NCBI RefSeq assembly: GCF_900105305.1
Contig: NZ_LT629765.1
Location: 806,001-870,000, forward strand
Length of the DNA: 64,000 nucleotides
Reading direction: 5' to 3'
Origin: Corynebacterium timonense
Lineage (GTDB): Bacteria > Actinomycetota > Actinomycetes > Mycobacteriales > Mycobacteriaceae
Each line of letters opens with the position of its first letter. The first letter of the stretch is position 1. The position numbers were made by a program, and so were the translations under genes. Below the pieces are notes generated by a model that worked only from the letters and a program-made list of their open reading frames with translations, searched no databases and was not told the origin of the DNA. Below, one piece after another: positions 1-8,941 of this stretch.

Positions 1-989
1 CCGTGGCGAGCGCCTGGCGCGACGGGTTTTCTCTGGATCACTTCGACCCCTCCATGCAGGTGTCGTTCGGCCCCTACATGATCGATTCCGTCGGCCCGTC
101 CGGGGAGGTCGAGCTGGTGGCCAACGACGAGTACCCCGGCGACGCCCCGCGCACCCCGCAGCTCGTGGTGTGGCCCGCCAGCGCGGACCCGCAGGCGATG
201 CAGCAGGCGGGTGTGCTGCGCGTCGCGGAGCTTACGGAACCTGACCCGGAGTGGATCGACGTGGACGCGGAGGGCAACCCCTACGACGTGACCACCCTGC
301 CCGGAGAACTCACGGACTCCCTGACGTTCTCCTCGGCCGGCCCGTGGGCGGAGCTCGGCACCAGGCGGGCGTTCTCAGCGTGCGTGGACCAGCAGGCGGC
401 CGCCCAGGCATCGAGCCAGGCGTCAGGCGTCGAGGTAGCGGCCCACGGGGTGCACCTTGTGTCCGGCAGCGACCCCCTGGCGCGGCGCTTCGGCGATATC
501 GTCGGCCCGCACATGGAGGTGAACTTGGACGCCGCCCGCGCGGCGGACGGCATGGAGGTGCGCGTGGGCTACGCCGGCACCGCCCCGCGTTCTGCGGCGA
601 TGATCGACGCGCTGCGCGCCTCGTGCGAGCAGGCGGGGGTGCGCGTCGTGGACGCAGGCGGCGGTAAGACGCTGCGCGACCTGACGCACATGGAGGTCTC
701 AGAGAGCGGCGAGGAGGTCGTCGTCGACGGCAGCATCGACGTGCTGCTGCGCCCTGTCGACTCTTACACCGAGTACCCGGGGGCGGCGCCGCGGGCCCAG
801 GATCTTCCGGCGCTTCGCGGCCAGGAGCGGGCGGCGTGGGACGCGTTGGATTCCCTTCCGCTGGCGGTCCAGCCTCGTGCGTTCGCAGTTGACAGGAATG
901 TCGGTAACGTAGTCGTGTACACGGGCACCGCCGGGCTTGGTTGGAACATGGACCGCTGGCAGGTCGCTGAGGCCGCGAACACCCCGTAA
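1..989 (+). CDS. ABC transporter substrate-binding protein, 5' end missing
   Basis: The reading frame is open from the first bases and stops at 987-989, so the N-terminus with its export signal lies outside the window. About 328 residues are visible and they read like the C-terminal part of a family-5 type (peptide/oligopeptide) solute-binding protein. The middle section lists peptide-like spacer segments and ends with an aromatic stretch near GLGWNMDRW. It lies directly before apt with about 25 bases between, as in other corynebacteria, where a putative dipeptide-binding lipoprotein sits between secF and apt. The family assignment rests on general resemblance and this context; no decisive motif is visible in the fragment. 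The substrate is unknown. Confidence 0.6.
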   Translation, partial: VASAWRDGFSLDHFDPSMQVSFGPYMIDSVGPSGEVELVANDEYPGDAPRTPQLVVWPASADPQAMQQAGVLRVAELTEPDPEWIDVDAEGNPYDVTTLPGELTDSLTFSSAGPWAELGTRRAFSACVDQQAAAQASSQASGVEVAAHGVHLVSGSDPLARRFGDIVGPHMEVNLDAARAADGMEVRVGYAGTAPRSAAMIDALRASCEQAGVRVVDAGGGKTLRDLTHMEVSESGEEVVVDGSIDVLLRPVDSYTEYPGAAPRAQDLPALRGQERAAWDALDSLPLAVQPRAFAVDRNVGNVVVYTGTAGLGWNMDRWQVAEAANTP

Positions 990-1014
990 GCTCCAGCTCA
1001 AAGTGAGGACCCCC

Positions 1015-1578
1015 TTGACAGATTCAGCGAAACAGCAGAGGTACGCGTCCGCCGCGCAGGCGCTGGCGGACAAGATCCGGCGTGTGCCGGACTTCCCTGA
1101 AGAAGGCGTCGTTTTTGAGGACCTCACGCCGGTGCTGGCGGACGGAGCAGCGCTGTCGGCCGTCATTAAGCAGCTTGCGGACGCGAGCCGCGATCTCGGC
1201 GCCGACATGATCGGCGGCCTCGACGCGCGCGGTTTCCTCCTCGGCTCGGCGGTCGCCTACGACCTCGGTGTGGGCATTTTGGCGATCCGCAAGCGCGGTA
1301 AGCTCCCGCCGCCGGTGATCACCCAGGAATACACCACCGAGTACAGCTCCGCCGCGCTCGAGATCCCGGCCGAAGGGGTCGAGCTCGCGGGGCGCAAGGT
1401 TGTGCTTGTCGACGACGTCCTGGCCACCGGGGGAACGCTCGTCGCGGCAACGGACCTCATCGAGAGGGCAGGTGGTAGCGTCGTGGGATACGTAGTTGTC
1501 CTCGAAGTCGACGGGCTCGGGGGGCGCGACCGGCTCGCCGGCGCACCCCTCGTCGTCCTCGCGAACGAAGGGGAGTAG
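1015..1578 (+). CDS. apt: Adenine phosphoribosyltransferase
   Basis: Salvages adenine to AMP using PRPP in the cytoplasm. The PRPP-binding motif is clear ([13 protein letters not shown], about residues 125-137), preceded by the family's GLDARGF and [10 protein letters not shown] segments. The frame is open further upstream, but the TTG at 1015 has GTGAGGA about six bases ahead of it and gives 187 residues, the usual length for corynebacterial Apt. A GTG at 1003 is a weaker alternative. It follows the binding-protein gene and lies 35 bases before rel, so apt and rel are probably co-transcribed. This links purine salvage with ppGpp metabolism, a common actinobacterial arrangement. Confidence 0.93.
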   Translation: MTDSAKQQRYASAAQALADKIRRVPDFPEEGVVFEDLTPVLADGAALSAVIKQLADASRDLGADMIGGLDARGFLLGSAVAYDLGVGILAIRKRGKLPPPVITQEYTTEYSSAALEIPAEGVELAGRKVVLVDDVLATGGTLVAATDLIERAGGSVVGYVVVLEVDGLGGRDRLAGAPLVVLANEGE

Positions 1579-1613
1579 CTGCAGCGGCAACAGGCGAGAA
1601 AGAGGTGCACGCT

Positions 1614-3890
1614 ATGGCTAGTGAGAAGGCGCCGAGGCGCACCGGAGCCAGCATGCGCAGCGTGTCAGCTCGCCTTGCGCGCTCGCTGACGGGCGGGCGG
1701 GCCAAGACGAACCCGGTGCTCGACCCGCTGCTGGCTATCCACCGCACGTACCACCCCAAGGCGGACGCCGAGCTGCTCGGCCGCGCCTACGCCACGGCCG
1801 AGCGCCTCCACGAGGGGGTTTACCGCAAGTCCGGCGACCCCTACATCACCCACCCGTTGGCGGTGGCGACGATCTGCGGGGAGATCGGCATGGACACCAC
1901 CACGCTCGTGGCGGCGCTGCTGCACGACACGGTAGAGGACACCGAGTATTCGGTCGACGACCTCACGCGCGACTTCGGCCCCGAGGTGGCGCGCCTGGTC
2001 AACGGCGTGACCAAGCTGGACAAGGTCGCCCTCGGCGCGGCCGCGGAGGCGGAAACGATCCGCAAGATGATCGTGGCTATGGCCGAGGACCCCCGCGTGC
2101 TGGTGATCAAGGTGGCCGACCGCCTCCACAACATGCGCACGATGCGCTTTTTGCCCCCGGAAAAGCAGGCGAAGAAGGCCCGCGAGACCCTCGACGTCAT
2201 CGCTCCGCTGGCGCACCGCCTGGGCATGGCATCGGTGAAGTGGGAGCTCGAGGACCTCGCGTTCGCCATCTTGTACCCGAAAAAGTACGAGGAGATCGTG
2301 CGGCTGGTGGCGGACCACGCCCCCTCGCGTGACCGGGCGCTCAAGGAGATCATGGGCCAGCTCAAGGCGGAGCTGAAGGCCAACAACATTCAGGCCGAGG
2401 TGATGGGCCGCCCGAAACACTACTGGTCGATCTACCAGAAGATGGTGGTGCGCGGCCACGAGTTCAACGAAATTTTCGACCTCGTGGGCCTGCGCGTGCT
2501 GGTCGACAACGTGCACGACTGCTACGCCGCGATCGGGGTGGTTCACGCGCTGTATTCGGCCCTGCCTGGGCGGTTCAAGGACTACATCTCCAACCCCCGC
2601 TTCGGCGTGTACCAGTCGCTGCACACGACGGTGATGACGGAAAGCGGACGCGCCCTCGAGGTGCAGGTGCGCACGCACGAAATGCACTACAACGCCGAGT
2701 TTGGCGTCGCTGCGCACTGGCGCTACAAGGAGACGAAGGGCTCGCACAAGGGCGACCAGGCCGAGGTGGACCAGATGGCGTGGATGCGCCAGCTGCTCGA
2801 CTGGCAAAAAGAGGCGGCCGACCCGAACGAGTTCCTCGACTCCTTGCGCTACGACCTGACAAGCCAGCAGATCTTCGCCTTCACCCCGAAGGGCGGGGTG
2901 GTGAACCTCCCGGCGGGCTCCACGCCGGTCGACTTCGCGTACGCCGTCCACACGGAGGTGGGCCACCGCTGCATCGGCGCGAAGGTCAACGGCAAGCTTG
3001 TCGCCTTGGAGTCGAAGCTGACGTCCGGCGACAAGGTGGAGATCTTCACCTCGAAGGACGAGAACGCTGGCCCCTCGCGCGATTGGCAAGACTTCGTGGT
3101 CTCGCCCAGGGCGCGCACGAAGATCCGCCAGTGGTTTGCTAAGGAGCGCCGCGAGGAGCACCTCGAGGCGGGCCGCGACGCGCTCGCCGCCGAGGTCCAG
3201 CGCGGCGGCCTGCCGATGCACCGGCTGTTCACCTCCGAGTCGATGCGCCAGGTGGCCACCCAGCTGCACTACCCAGACGTCGACGCGCTCTACACGGCGA
3301 TCGGCGCGGGCAACGTCTCCGCGCAGCACGTGGCGAAGCTGCTCACGGACCTCTTCGGCGACGAGGGCGACGCCGTCGACGCGCTGGCGGCGCGCACGCC
3401 CCTGTCGAAGCTGGTCACGGCGGTCCCGCGCGATTCCACGACGGGGGTGCTCGTGGAAGGCAGCCCCGACGTCATGGCCAAGCTGGCGAAGTGCTGCCAG
3501 CCGGTGCCGGGCGACGAGATCTTCGGCTTTGTCACACGCGGCGGGGGAGTGTCGGTGCACCGCTCCGACTGCACCAACGCGGCCAAGCTGAAGGAGGAGC
3601 CCGAGAGGCTTGTCGACGTCTCCTGGGCCAGCTCCACATCCGCCGGCGGCGCCACCATCGCGACGCTGCACGTTGAGGCGCTGGACAGGCAGGGCCTGCT
3701 GGCCGAGCTGACGGGCGTTCTGTCCGAGCAGAAGCTGCCGATCGTCTCCTTAAGCTCGCAGATCAGCGACGACTACATCGCGGATATGCGCTTTACCGTG
3801 GGGGTGTCAGACACGAAGCAGCTCGGGGCTCTCATGAACCAGGTGCGCAACATCGAGGGCGTCTTCGACGTGTACCGCGTCACGGCCTAG
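1614..3890 (+). CDS. rel: Bifunctional (p)ppGpp synthetase/hydrolase Rel
   Basis: Long RelA/SpoT homologue (758 residues from the ATG at 1614) that makes and degrades (p)ppGpp in the stringent response. The domains appear in the expected order. An N-terminal HD hydrolase domain carries LLHDTVEDT near residue 104, with intact metal ligands, so hydrolase activity is expected. The synthetase domain carries YQSLHTTV near residue 333. A TGS domain follows around residues 405-465, then a cysteine-containing zinc-finger-like region ([10 protein letters not shown]) and a C-terminal ACT domain. The ATG is preferred over the in-frame GTG at 1605 because AGAAAGAGG precedes it at good spacing. Rel is the only RelA/SpoT protein in the window. 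Confidence 0.95.
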   Translation: MASEKAPRRTGASMRSVSARLARSLTGGRAKTNPVLDPLLAIHRTYHPKADAELLGRAYATAERLHEGVYRKSGDPYITHPLAVATICGEIGMDTTTLVAALLHDTVEDTEYSVDDLTRDFGPEVARLVNGVTKLDKVALGAAAEAETIRKMIVAMAEDPRVLVIKVADRLHNMRTMRFLPPEKQAKKARETLDVIAPLAHRLGMASVKWELEDLAFAILYPKKYEEIVRLVADHAPSRDRALKEIMGQLKAELKANNIQAEVMGRPKHYWSIYQKMVVRGHEFNEIFDLVGLRVLVDNVHDCYAAIGVVHALYSALPGRFKDYISNPRFGVYQSLHTTVMTESGRALEVQVRTHEMHYNAEFGVAAHWRYKETKGSHKGDQAEVDQMAWMRQLLDWQKEAADPNEFLDSLRYDLTSQQIFAFTPKGGVVNLPAGSTPVDFAYAVHTEVGHRCIGAKVNGKLVALESKLTSGDKVEIFTSKDENAGPSRDWQDFVVSPRARTKIRQWFAKERREEHLEAGRDALAAEVQRGGLPMHRLFTSESMRQVATQLHYPDVDALYTAIGAGNVSAQHVAKLLTDLFGDEGDAVDALAARTPLSKLVTAVPRDSTTGVLVEGSPDVMAKLAKCCQPVPGDEIFGFVTRGGGVSVHRSDCTNAAKLKEEPERLVDVSWASSTSAGGATIATLHVEALDRQGLLAELTGVLSEQKLPIVSLSSQISDDYIADMRFTVGVSDTKQLGALMNQVRNIEGVFDVYRVTA

Positions 3891-3899
3891 CACACAACG

Positions 3900-3928
3900 A
3901 AAAGGCCGCCGGCTGTGAGCCGGCGGCC
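3900..3928 (-). terminator. Intrinsic terminator for the small secreted-protein gene
   Basis: A perfect 11-bp GC-rich stem (3904-3914 with 3918-3928) and a GTG loop. On the minus strand the stem is followed by TTTT, so it terminates the leftward gene; the same hairpin may also stop rel transcription. Confidence 0.75.
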
Positions 3929-3945
3929 AGGACGTTCCCCGCGGG

Positions 3946-4275
3946 TTAGGCCTTCGGGAAGACGTTCGGCATGTACTTTGCGACGAAGCCGAACAGCGCG
4001 CCGAGGACGCTGATGACGGCGGTGGCGACGCCGAGCCACTTCGTGATGGTGTCGGCCTTTTCTTTGGAATTCAGATTCTGGAAGTCTGCGGAGGAGCCGA
4101 AGCCGTCGGAGGAGCCGGGCTCCTTCGACGGGGTGGTGGCCGGCGGGGTGGTGGTCGGCGTGGTGCTGGTGGCCGGCGGGGTGGTGCCCTCGTCAGCGTG
4201 GGCCGGGGCGACGACGCCGGCGGTGGCGATGGAGGCGGCGGCAGCGGCCGCGAGGAAACCCTTACGAAGTTTCAT
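3946..4275 (-). CDS. Small secreted protein with Thr/Pro linker and C-terminal hydrophobic helix
   Basis: I do not recognise a characterised family. The 109-residue product starts MKLRKGF, followed by an alanine-rich hydrophobic stretch and an AHA-D cleavage site near residue 28, a typical Sec signal peptide. A Thr/Pro repeat linker (about residues 32-52) leads to a Gly/Ser stretch. The last 40 residues form a polar helix followed by a hydrophobic segment (WLGVATAVISVLGALFGFV) and a short basic tail. The ATG at 4275 is preferred over a TTG 12 bases upstream because AAGGATTGGA precedes it. It lies convergent to rel and downstream of the cyclophilin gene, with its own terminator. A cell-envelope or mycomembrane role is plausible from the architecture only. 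Confidence 0.7.
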   Translation of the reverse strand: MKLRKGFLAAAAAASIATAGVVAPAHADEGTTPPATSTTPTTTPPATTPSKEPGSSDGFGSSADFQNLNSKEKADTITKWLGVATAVISVLGALFGFVAKYMPNVFPKA

Positions 4276-4398
4276 TGAATTGTCCAATCCTTGGAGGGGC
4301 GGTGTGACGGGGGTCAGGATAACCTGAACAGCCGACGATGCGCAATACTTTTCCGGCCGAAAGGTGTCATGGACACTACAGCCGCCGCTCAGGCGCCT

Positions 4399-5325
4399 CT
4401 ACGCCACGGTTGCGGAGGTGATCGTGACCTCCTCGGCGGGAGCGCCGTCGGCAGCCCCGTCGGCGACCCCGGCCTCGGCGATCGCGTCGAGGGTCTCCAG
4501 CCCAGCCTCGTCGATGGTGCCGAAGTAGGTGTAGACCGGCGGCAGCATGGAATCGCCGTAGTTGAGGAAGAACTGTGATCCGTTGGTGTCCACGCCCGCG
4601 TTCGCCATGGCGATCGTGCCGCGCTCGTACAGCACCGGCTCGGACTGCACCATCTGTGCTTTGTAGGCGTCCTGCTGCTCGGCGGGAATATTCTCGGGCA
4701 CCTCGGCGTCGTCGACCTGGGCGACGGCCTCGTCGGTCGGGTACTCGTTGGCGAACTGGAAGCCCGGGCCGCCCGCGCCGGTGCCGGACGGGTCGCCGCA
4801 CTGCAGCACCTTCAGCCCCTCGCTCGTGGTGAGGCGGTGGCATACCGTGTCGTCGAAGTAGCCCTCGGAGGCGAGGTACTCGATCGCGTTGACGGTGCAG
4901 GGGGAGACGGAGCGGTCGAGCTCCATGCCGATCGGGCCGGCGGAGGTCTCTAGGTTGACCGTGACGGTGCCCGTGGTGGAGATGTCCTCCGTGGGGGGCG
5001 TGCCCACGTCCTTGGCCGGGTCCCCGGCATTTTCGTAGCTGCAAGACACGGTCTCGGGCAGGGCCTCGGCGCGCGTGTACGCCAAGGGCTCCGCCTGGGG
5101 CGGCTCCTGCGAGGTGGTGGCGGTGGTGGTCTCCTCGGCGGCCTCGGTGGATTCCTCGCTGTCCTGGTTGGCCAGGAAGTAAATCCCGCCGCCGGCTGCG
5201 ACGAGGACGGCGGCGGAGATCGCCGCGATGGCCCAGGGGCCGGACTTTTCCTTGCGGTCGCGCGCGTTGATTTCACGCTCGAGGTTCTTCAGGGCGTCGC
5301 GGCCCCGCTGCTCGTTGTTCGCCAC
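4399..5325 (-). CDS. Membrane-anchored cyclophilin-type peptidyl-prolyl isomerase
   Basis: Probably catalyses proline cis/trans isomerisation of exported proteins outside the membrane. A charged cytoplasmic N-terminus (REINARDRKEK) precedes one transmembrane segment (about residues 32-54), then a Glu/Thr-rich linker and a cyclophilin domain. The domain shows TVCHRLTTSEGLKVLQCGDP, GPGFQFANEYP, GTIAMANAGVDTNGSQFF and YFGTIDEAGLETLD. Two cysteines (SCSYE and VSPC) could form an extracytoplasmic disulfide. I chose the GTG at 5325 because GTGAGGA lies about eight bases upstream; ATG codons at 5334 and 5370 would add 3 and 15 residues. The position between rel and hisS matches other corynebacteria. 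Confidence 0.88.
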   Translation of the reverse strand: MANNEQRGRDALKNLEREINARDRKEKSGPWAIAAISAAVLVAAGGGIYFLANQDSEESTEAAEETTTATTSQEPPQAEPLAYTRAEALPETVSCSYENAGDPAKDVGTPPTEDISTTGTVTVNLETSAGPIGMELDRSVSPCTVNAIEYLASEGYFDDTVCHRLTTSEGLKVLQCGDPSGTGAGGPGFQFANEYPTDEAVAQVDDAEVPENIPAEQQDAYKAQMVQSEPVLYERGTIAMANAGVDTNGSQFFLNYGDSMLPPVYTYFGTIDEAGLETLDAIAEAGVADGAADGAPAEEVTITSATVA

Positions 5326-5458
5326 GGTGTTCATCCTCACTGTGTTTTCGTCATGGGGCGTTTTCGTCATGGGGCGCGCGGCTGCGGGCCGCCAGGTTCG
5401 GCAGTTCAGCTTATCAGGCGCGCTCCGTCGCCCCGCGCGCGGACGGAACGCGGGCGGA

Positions 5459-5464
5459 TAGGGT
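5459..5464 (+). promoter_or_regulatory. -10 box of a probable leaderless transcript (MBL gene)
   Basis: TAGGGT ends seven bases before the ATG at 5472 and no Shine-Dalgarno sequence is present, so transcription probably starts at the start codon. Confidence 0.5.
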
Positions 5465-5471
5465 AGAGCGC

Positions 5472-6134
5472 ATGAAGATCGCAGGTTTTGCCGCGGGCCC
5501 GTTTCAGACGAATTGCTACCTCATGGTCAACGAGGTGGTCGTCGGCGGGGTGCGGCGCACGCAGGCTGTCGTCGTCGATCCCGGCTTGGGTGCCCACGCC
5601 CGCGCCGTCGAGCTGGCCGAGGCGGAGGGGGCGGAGCTCGTGGCGGTGCTGCTGACCCACGGCCACATCGACCATGTGCGCGACGCGGCAGCGTTTGGTG
5701 TGGAGACTTTTATCCACGCCGCCGACGCCTTCATGCTCGACCCGGCGGAGGAGTCGCTCGCCCGGTTGGCACTCCCCTTCGACGTGGCCACCATGAAAAC
5801 AACCGAGCACGTCACCCACGTCGCCGATGGCGACGTGCTCACGCTCGCGGGGGTGGAGCTGCGCGCTCGCCACGCGCCCGGCCACTCGCCGGGCAGCACG
5901 CTCTTCCTCGGCGCCGATTTTGTGCTCAGCGGCGACGTCTTGTTCCGGGGGTCCATCGGCCGGACGGATTTGCCGTATTCCGCGCCGGAGCAGATGCGCG
6001 AGAGCTTGCGGGGGCCGGTGTGGGAGATTCCCGATTCCTTCACAGTCCTGCCGGGCCACGGTCCGACGACCACGATGGCCCACGAGCGGACGACGAACCC
6101 GTACCTGCTCGAGGCGAACGCCGCGCTAGACTAG
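5472..6134 (+). CDS. MBL-fold metallo-hydrolase (glyoxalase II-like)
   Basis: A 220-residue zinc-dependent hydrolase of the metallo-beta-lactamase fold. The metal motif THGHIDHV (HxHxDH) is at about residue 60, followed by HAPGHSPGS, GDVLFRGSIGRTD and LPGHGP, which supply the other ligands. This is the single-domain type, shorter than true glyoxalase II and lacking the C-terminal substrate-binding helices, so hydroxyacylglutathione as substrate is unlikely; corynebacteria also lack glutathione. A mycothiol or related thioester is a possible substrate, by inference only. The stop lies six bases before hisS, which it precedes in many actinobacteria. Confidence 0.85.
   Translation: MKIAGFAAGPFQTNCYLMVNEVVVGGVRRTQAVVVDPGLGAHARAVELAEAEGAELVAVLLTHGHIDHVRDAAAFGVETFIHAADAFMLDPAEESLARLALPFDVATMKTTEHVTHVADGDVLTLAGVELRARHAPGHSPGSTLFLGADFVLSGDVLFRGSIGRTDLPYSAPEQMRESLRGPVWEIPDSFTVLPGHGPTTTMAHERTTNPYLLEANAALD
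6127..6132 (+). promoter_or_regulatory. Possible -10 box for hisS
   Basis: TAGACT, inside the end of the MBL gene, lies eight bases before the hisS ATG, which has no evident ribosome binding site. This fits an internal leaderless start. Confidence 0.4.
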
Positions 6135-6140
6135 GTCTCC

Positions 6141-7430
6141 ATGACCGATTCCTCCCAGGCCCCCAAGCTCGCGGCCCTGTCGGGGCCGAAGGGTGTTCCC
6201 GATTACGTTCCCCCGGCGTCCGCCACCTTCATCACGGTGCGCGACGAGTTCGCGCGCCAGGCCCGGATCGCGGGGTACCAGCACATCGAGCTTCCGGTCT
6301 TTGAGGACACGCACCTGTTCGCCCGCGGCGTCGGCGAGTCCACCGACATCGTCTCCAAGGAGATGTACACCTTCGCGGATCGGGGTGACCGGTCGGTGAC
6401 GCTGCGCCCGGAGGGCACTGCGGGCGTCATGCGCTCGGTTATCGAGCACAACCTCGACCGCGGTTACCTGCCCGTCAAGCTCAACTACTACGGCCCGTTC
6501 TTCCGCTACGAGCGCCCGCAGGCGGGCCGCTACCGCCAGCTTCAGCAGGTCGGCGTCGAAGCTATCGGTGTTGACGACCCGCTTCTCGACGCCGAGGTGA
6601 TCGCCCTGGCCGACCGCTGTTACCGCTCCGTCGGGCTGACGGGCTTCCGTCTCGAGCTGACCAGCTTGGGCGACCACACCTGCCGCCCGCAGTACCGCGA
6701 GAAGCTGCAGGACTTCCTGTTCGCGCTGCCGCTGGACGAGGACACCCGCCGCCGCGCCGAGATCAACCCGCTGCGCGTCCTCGACGACAAGCGCCCCGAA
6801 ATGCAGGAGATGCTTGCCGACGCCCCCCTCATGCTCGACCACCTCTCCGAGGAATCGCGCGCACACTTCGACGCCGTCACCTCCACCCTCGACGATCTCG
6901 GCGTGGAGTACGTGATTAACCCGCGGATGGTGCGCGGGCTGGATTACTACACCAAGACGACCTTCGAGTTCGTCCACGACGGACTCGGCGCCCAGTCCGG
7001 TATCGGCGGCGGCGGGCGCTACGACGGGCTGATGGCCCAGATCGGCGGCCAGGACCTCTCGGGCATCGGCTTTGGCCTGGGCGTCGACCGCACGGTCCTC
7101 GCGCTTGAGGCGGAAGGGGTGCGTCTTGAGGGCGTCGATAAGCGAGTGGAGGTCTTTGGGGTCGCCATCGGCGAGGCGGCCGGCAGGCGCATGAGCCTGC
7201 TTGTCGACGCCCTTCGTGCCGCCGGCATCTCCGCCGACATGTCCTACGGCGGGCGCGGGCTCAAGGGCGCGATGAAGGGCGCCGACCGAGCAGGCGCGTC
7301 CTACGCCCTCGTGTTGGGTGAGCGCGAACTCGAGGGCGGTGTCGTCGCGGTGAAGAACCTCGCCGAGCACACGCAGGTCGACGTCGCGCTCGACGTCGAC
7401 GCCGTGATCAAGGCCGTGCGACCCGCCTAA
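6141..7430 (+). CDS. hisS: Histidine-tRNA ligase
   Basis: Charges tRNA-His with histidine in the cytoplasm. The 429-residue class II synthetase shows [10 protein letters not shown] (about residue 92), [15 protein letters not shown] (motif 2 loop), the histidine-specific motif [13 protein letters not shown] (about residue 263), and GGGRYDGL followed by [11 protein letters not shown] (motif 3). The C-terminal anticodon-binding domain is complete. The stop overlaps by a few bases the stop of the convergent mgtE, so no spacer for a terminator exists between them. Confidence 0.96.
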   Translation: MTDSSQAPKLAALSGPKGVPDYVPPASATFITVRDEFARQARIAGYQHIELPVFEDTHLFARGVGESTDIVSKEMYTFADRGDRSVTLRPEGTAGVMRSVIEHNLDRGYLPVKLNYYGPFFRYERPQAGRYRQLQQVGVEAIGVDDPLLDAEVIALADRCYRSVGLTGFRLELTSLGDHTCRPQYREKLQDFLFALPLDEDTRRRAEINPLRVLDDKRPEMQEMLADAPLMLDHLSEESRAHFDAVTSTLDDLGVEYVINPRMVRGLDYYTKTTFEFVHDGLGAQSGIGGGGRYDGLMAQIGGQDLSGIGFGLGVDRTVLALEAEGVRLEGVDKRVEVFGVAIGEAAGRRMSLLVDALRAAGISADMSYGGRGLKGAMKGADRAGASYALVLGERELEGGVVAVKNLAEHTQVDVALDVDAVIKAVRPA

Positions 7431-8422
7431 AGCATAATTTGCGATGCGATGAAGAAGTAAACAAGGACGCCGACTCCGTCGCAGATCGAAGTGACCAACG
7501 GAGCGGAGGCGTTCGCAGGGTCTAGCCCGATCTTCTGCAGGATGAAGGGCAGGGACATGCCGATTAAGCTGCCGATCATCACAATGACGACCATGGACAG
7601 CGCGACTGCGAGCGCGATGTCCGGTCCGCCGCGAAGAATACCGAGGATGGAGACGGCGAGTGCCATTGTGCCGCCAAGCAATGCCGAGATCATTGCTTCT
7701 CGGGCGATCAAATGAGCCCAGTCGCGGGGCCGAACCTGGCCGGTCGCAAGCGCGCGGACCATGAGTGTGGCGGACTGGGAACCGGCGTTTCCGCCCGAGT
7801 CGATGAGGAGGGGCAGAAAGAACACGAGCGCCACCGACGCGGCGATAAGATCCTCGAAGTAGGCGATGCCGGCGCCGGAGAAGATGTTGCCGAAGACGAG
7901 CACGACCAGCCACAGCACGCGGCTGCGGTAGAGTGCCCAGACGCCGGTTTCTTTCAATGACGTCTTCAACAGCCGCGTTGGGGCGATGAGCTGGAAGTCT
8001 TCGTCGGTCTCGTTGTCGAGAATGGAGCCGGCTTCGTCCGCGCTCAAGACACCGACAAGTTCACCGCCGGCGGTGATGGGCAGACCGCGCAGATTCTCGT
8101 CAAAGATGAGGTGTGCGCACTTTTCGTCGTCGTCCTCCGGCAGCGCGCTATGCGTCACCTCGGAGGCAACGGAGCGAAGGGGGGCATTCTTCTCGGCGCG
8201 CACGAGTTCGCGGAAGGAGACTACGCCCGAGAGCTTCCGGTTTCCGTCGTGTAGGTAGATGTAGGAGCTGTCTTGCGTGGTTGCGATCTCCCCGCGCAGG
8301 GCGGTGATGGCTTCTCCCGCAGTAAGGGACTCCGGAAGCTGCAGGAAGGTGGTGTTCATTCGTAGGCCCACGGATCCTTCGCGCAGCGTGGACTGGATGA
8401 GAGATGTGTAAGTGTGAAACAT
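7427..8422 (-). CDS. mgtE: MgtE-type magnesium transporter lacking the N domain
   Basis: Mg2+ channel/transporter of the MgtE (SLC41-like) family. Residues 15-140 form a CBS pair ([27 protein letters not shown]) and are followed by the connecting helix and five predicted transmembrane segments from about residue 175. The signature [18 protein letters not shown] is intact. The protein has only 331 residues: family members usually have about 450 and begin with a helical-repeat N domain that closes the pore at high Mg2+, and this is absent. The ATG at 8422 has AAAGGG nine bases upstream, so the short form appears genuine. Expression is probably controlled by the M-box at 8674-8832. Confidence 0.9.
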   Translation of the reverse strand: MFHTYTSLIQSTLREGSVGLRMNTTFLQLPESLTAGEAITALRGEIATTQDSSYIYLHDGNRKLSGVVSFRELVRAEKNAPLRSVASEVTHSALPEDDDEKCAHLIFDENLRGLPITAGGELVGVLSADEAGSILDNETDEDFQLIAPTRLLKTSLKETGVWALYRSRVLWLVVLVFGNIFSGAGIAYFEDLIAASVALVFFLPLLIDSGGNAGSQSATLMVRALATGQVRPRDWAHLIAREAMISALLGGTMALAVSILGILRGGPDIALAVALSMVVIVMIGSLIGMSLPFILQKIGLDPANASAPLVTSICDGVGVLVYFFIASQIML

Positions 8423-8436
8423 GGCTAATTTCCCTT

Positions 8437-8583
8437 TCAGTCATGTGTGATCGACCGTTTATGCGCGGTGGTTGCGGCGCACACGGCGATGAGGGGTGGG
8501 AAAGGCGCGTCGACACTGAGATCGGGCGCGGAAACGAGCAGGCTGCTAGAGCGAACTCGGGGGCTGACTATGCATGTAGTCAT
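8437..8583 (-). other. Candidate leader ORF (48 codons) running up to mgtE
   Basis: ATG at 8583 lies two bases after GGGAGG (8586-8591); its TGA overlaps the region just before the mgtE ribosome binding site. The predicted peptide (MTTCIVSPRVRSS...) resembles nothing I know. The spacing to the Shine-Dalgarno is very short, so translation is uncertain; it competes with the nine-codon ORF at 8546-8575. Confidence 0.25.
8546..8575 (-). other. Candidate nine-codon leader peptide MHSQPPSSL
   Basis: ATG at 8575 has a strong GGGAGG ten bases upstream and a TAG after nine codons. It contains consecutive prolines and lies between the M-box and mgtE. Proline-bearing leader peptides control Mg2+ transporter genes in enterobacteria; whether this one is translated is unknown. 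Confidence 0.35.
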
Positions 8584-8673
8584 CACCTCCCGCAGGTCGT
8601 GGGCCACCAGTTGCCACAATGGTCAAATGAGAAGGCGCGCCTGAAGCAGCGGGCGGGCCTCGTGTATAGCTAC

Positions 8674-8832
8674 CCCTCCACGTAAGAGCTTTGGCACTGT
8701 ACGCCGTAACCGAAACGGAGCCACTTTGGATAAACCCTTGCGCCGAGAATATCTGTCCTAAGCTGTCGCTATCTCTCGATGCGCGCTAGCTCAGTGGCCT
8801 GTGTGCGTACAGGAGCCTCACCGAACGAGGTG
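8674..8832 (-). ncRNA. M-box (ykoK) magnesium riboswitch
   Basis: On the minus strand the sequence begins CCTCGTTCGG then TGAGGCTCCTGTACGC, the conserved 5' core of the M-box. It ends with CAGTGCCAAAGCTCT and ACGTGGAGG, the conserved 3' core and closing stem strand. The core-to-core length of about 160 bases fits the family. M-box RNAs bind several Mg2+ ions and reduce expression of Mg2+ transporter genes when Mg2+ is plentiful; here the downstream gene is mgtE. The assignment rests on the two conserved blocks, their order, their spacing and the gene served; I did not fold the whole molecule. Confidence 0.9.
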
Positions 8833-8941
8833 GTGCGTGTTTGGAAGTTTAGTACACGTTTCAGGCAAAGTCCACTCGGAGCAGAGAAATAGCTGGGAAT
8901 GCGGCATGTGTACGCTATGCACTAGCGTTTGCTCTTCGCTG

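Larger units (their letters stand above)
8423..8673 (-). other. Long mgtE leader downstream of the M-box
   Basis: About 250 bases between the aptamer and the mgtE start. No stem followed by a U-run is visible, so control by a classic intrinsic terminator is not supported. The stretch is C-rich and contains the two candidate leader ORFs, which fits Rho-dependent or translational control instead. This is inference from sequence. Confidence 0.5.

Noticed and set aside
1665..3671. Long open frame on the minus strand opposite rel (668 codons)
   Set aside because: It mirrors rel exactly; its product is His/Arg/Val-rich low-complexity sequence without family motifs. Such antisense frames are a by-product of high-GC codon usage.
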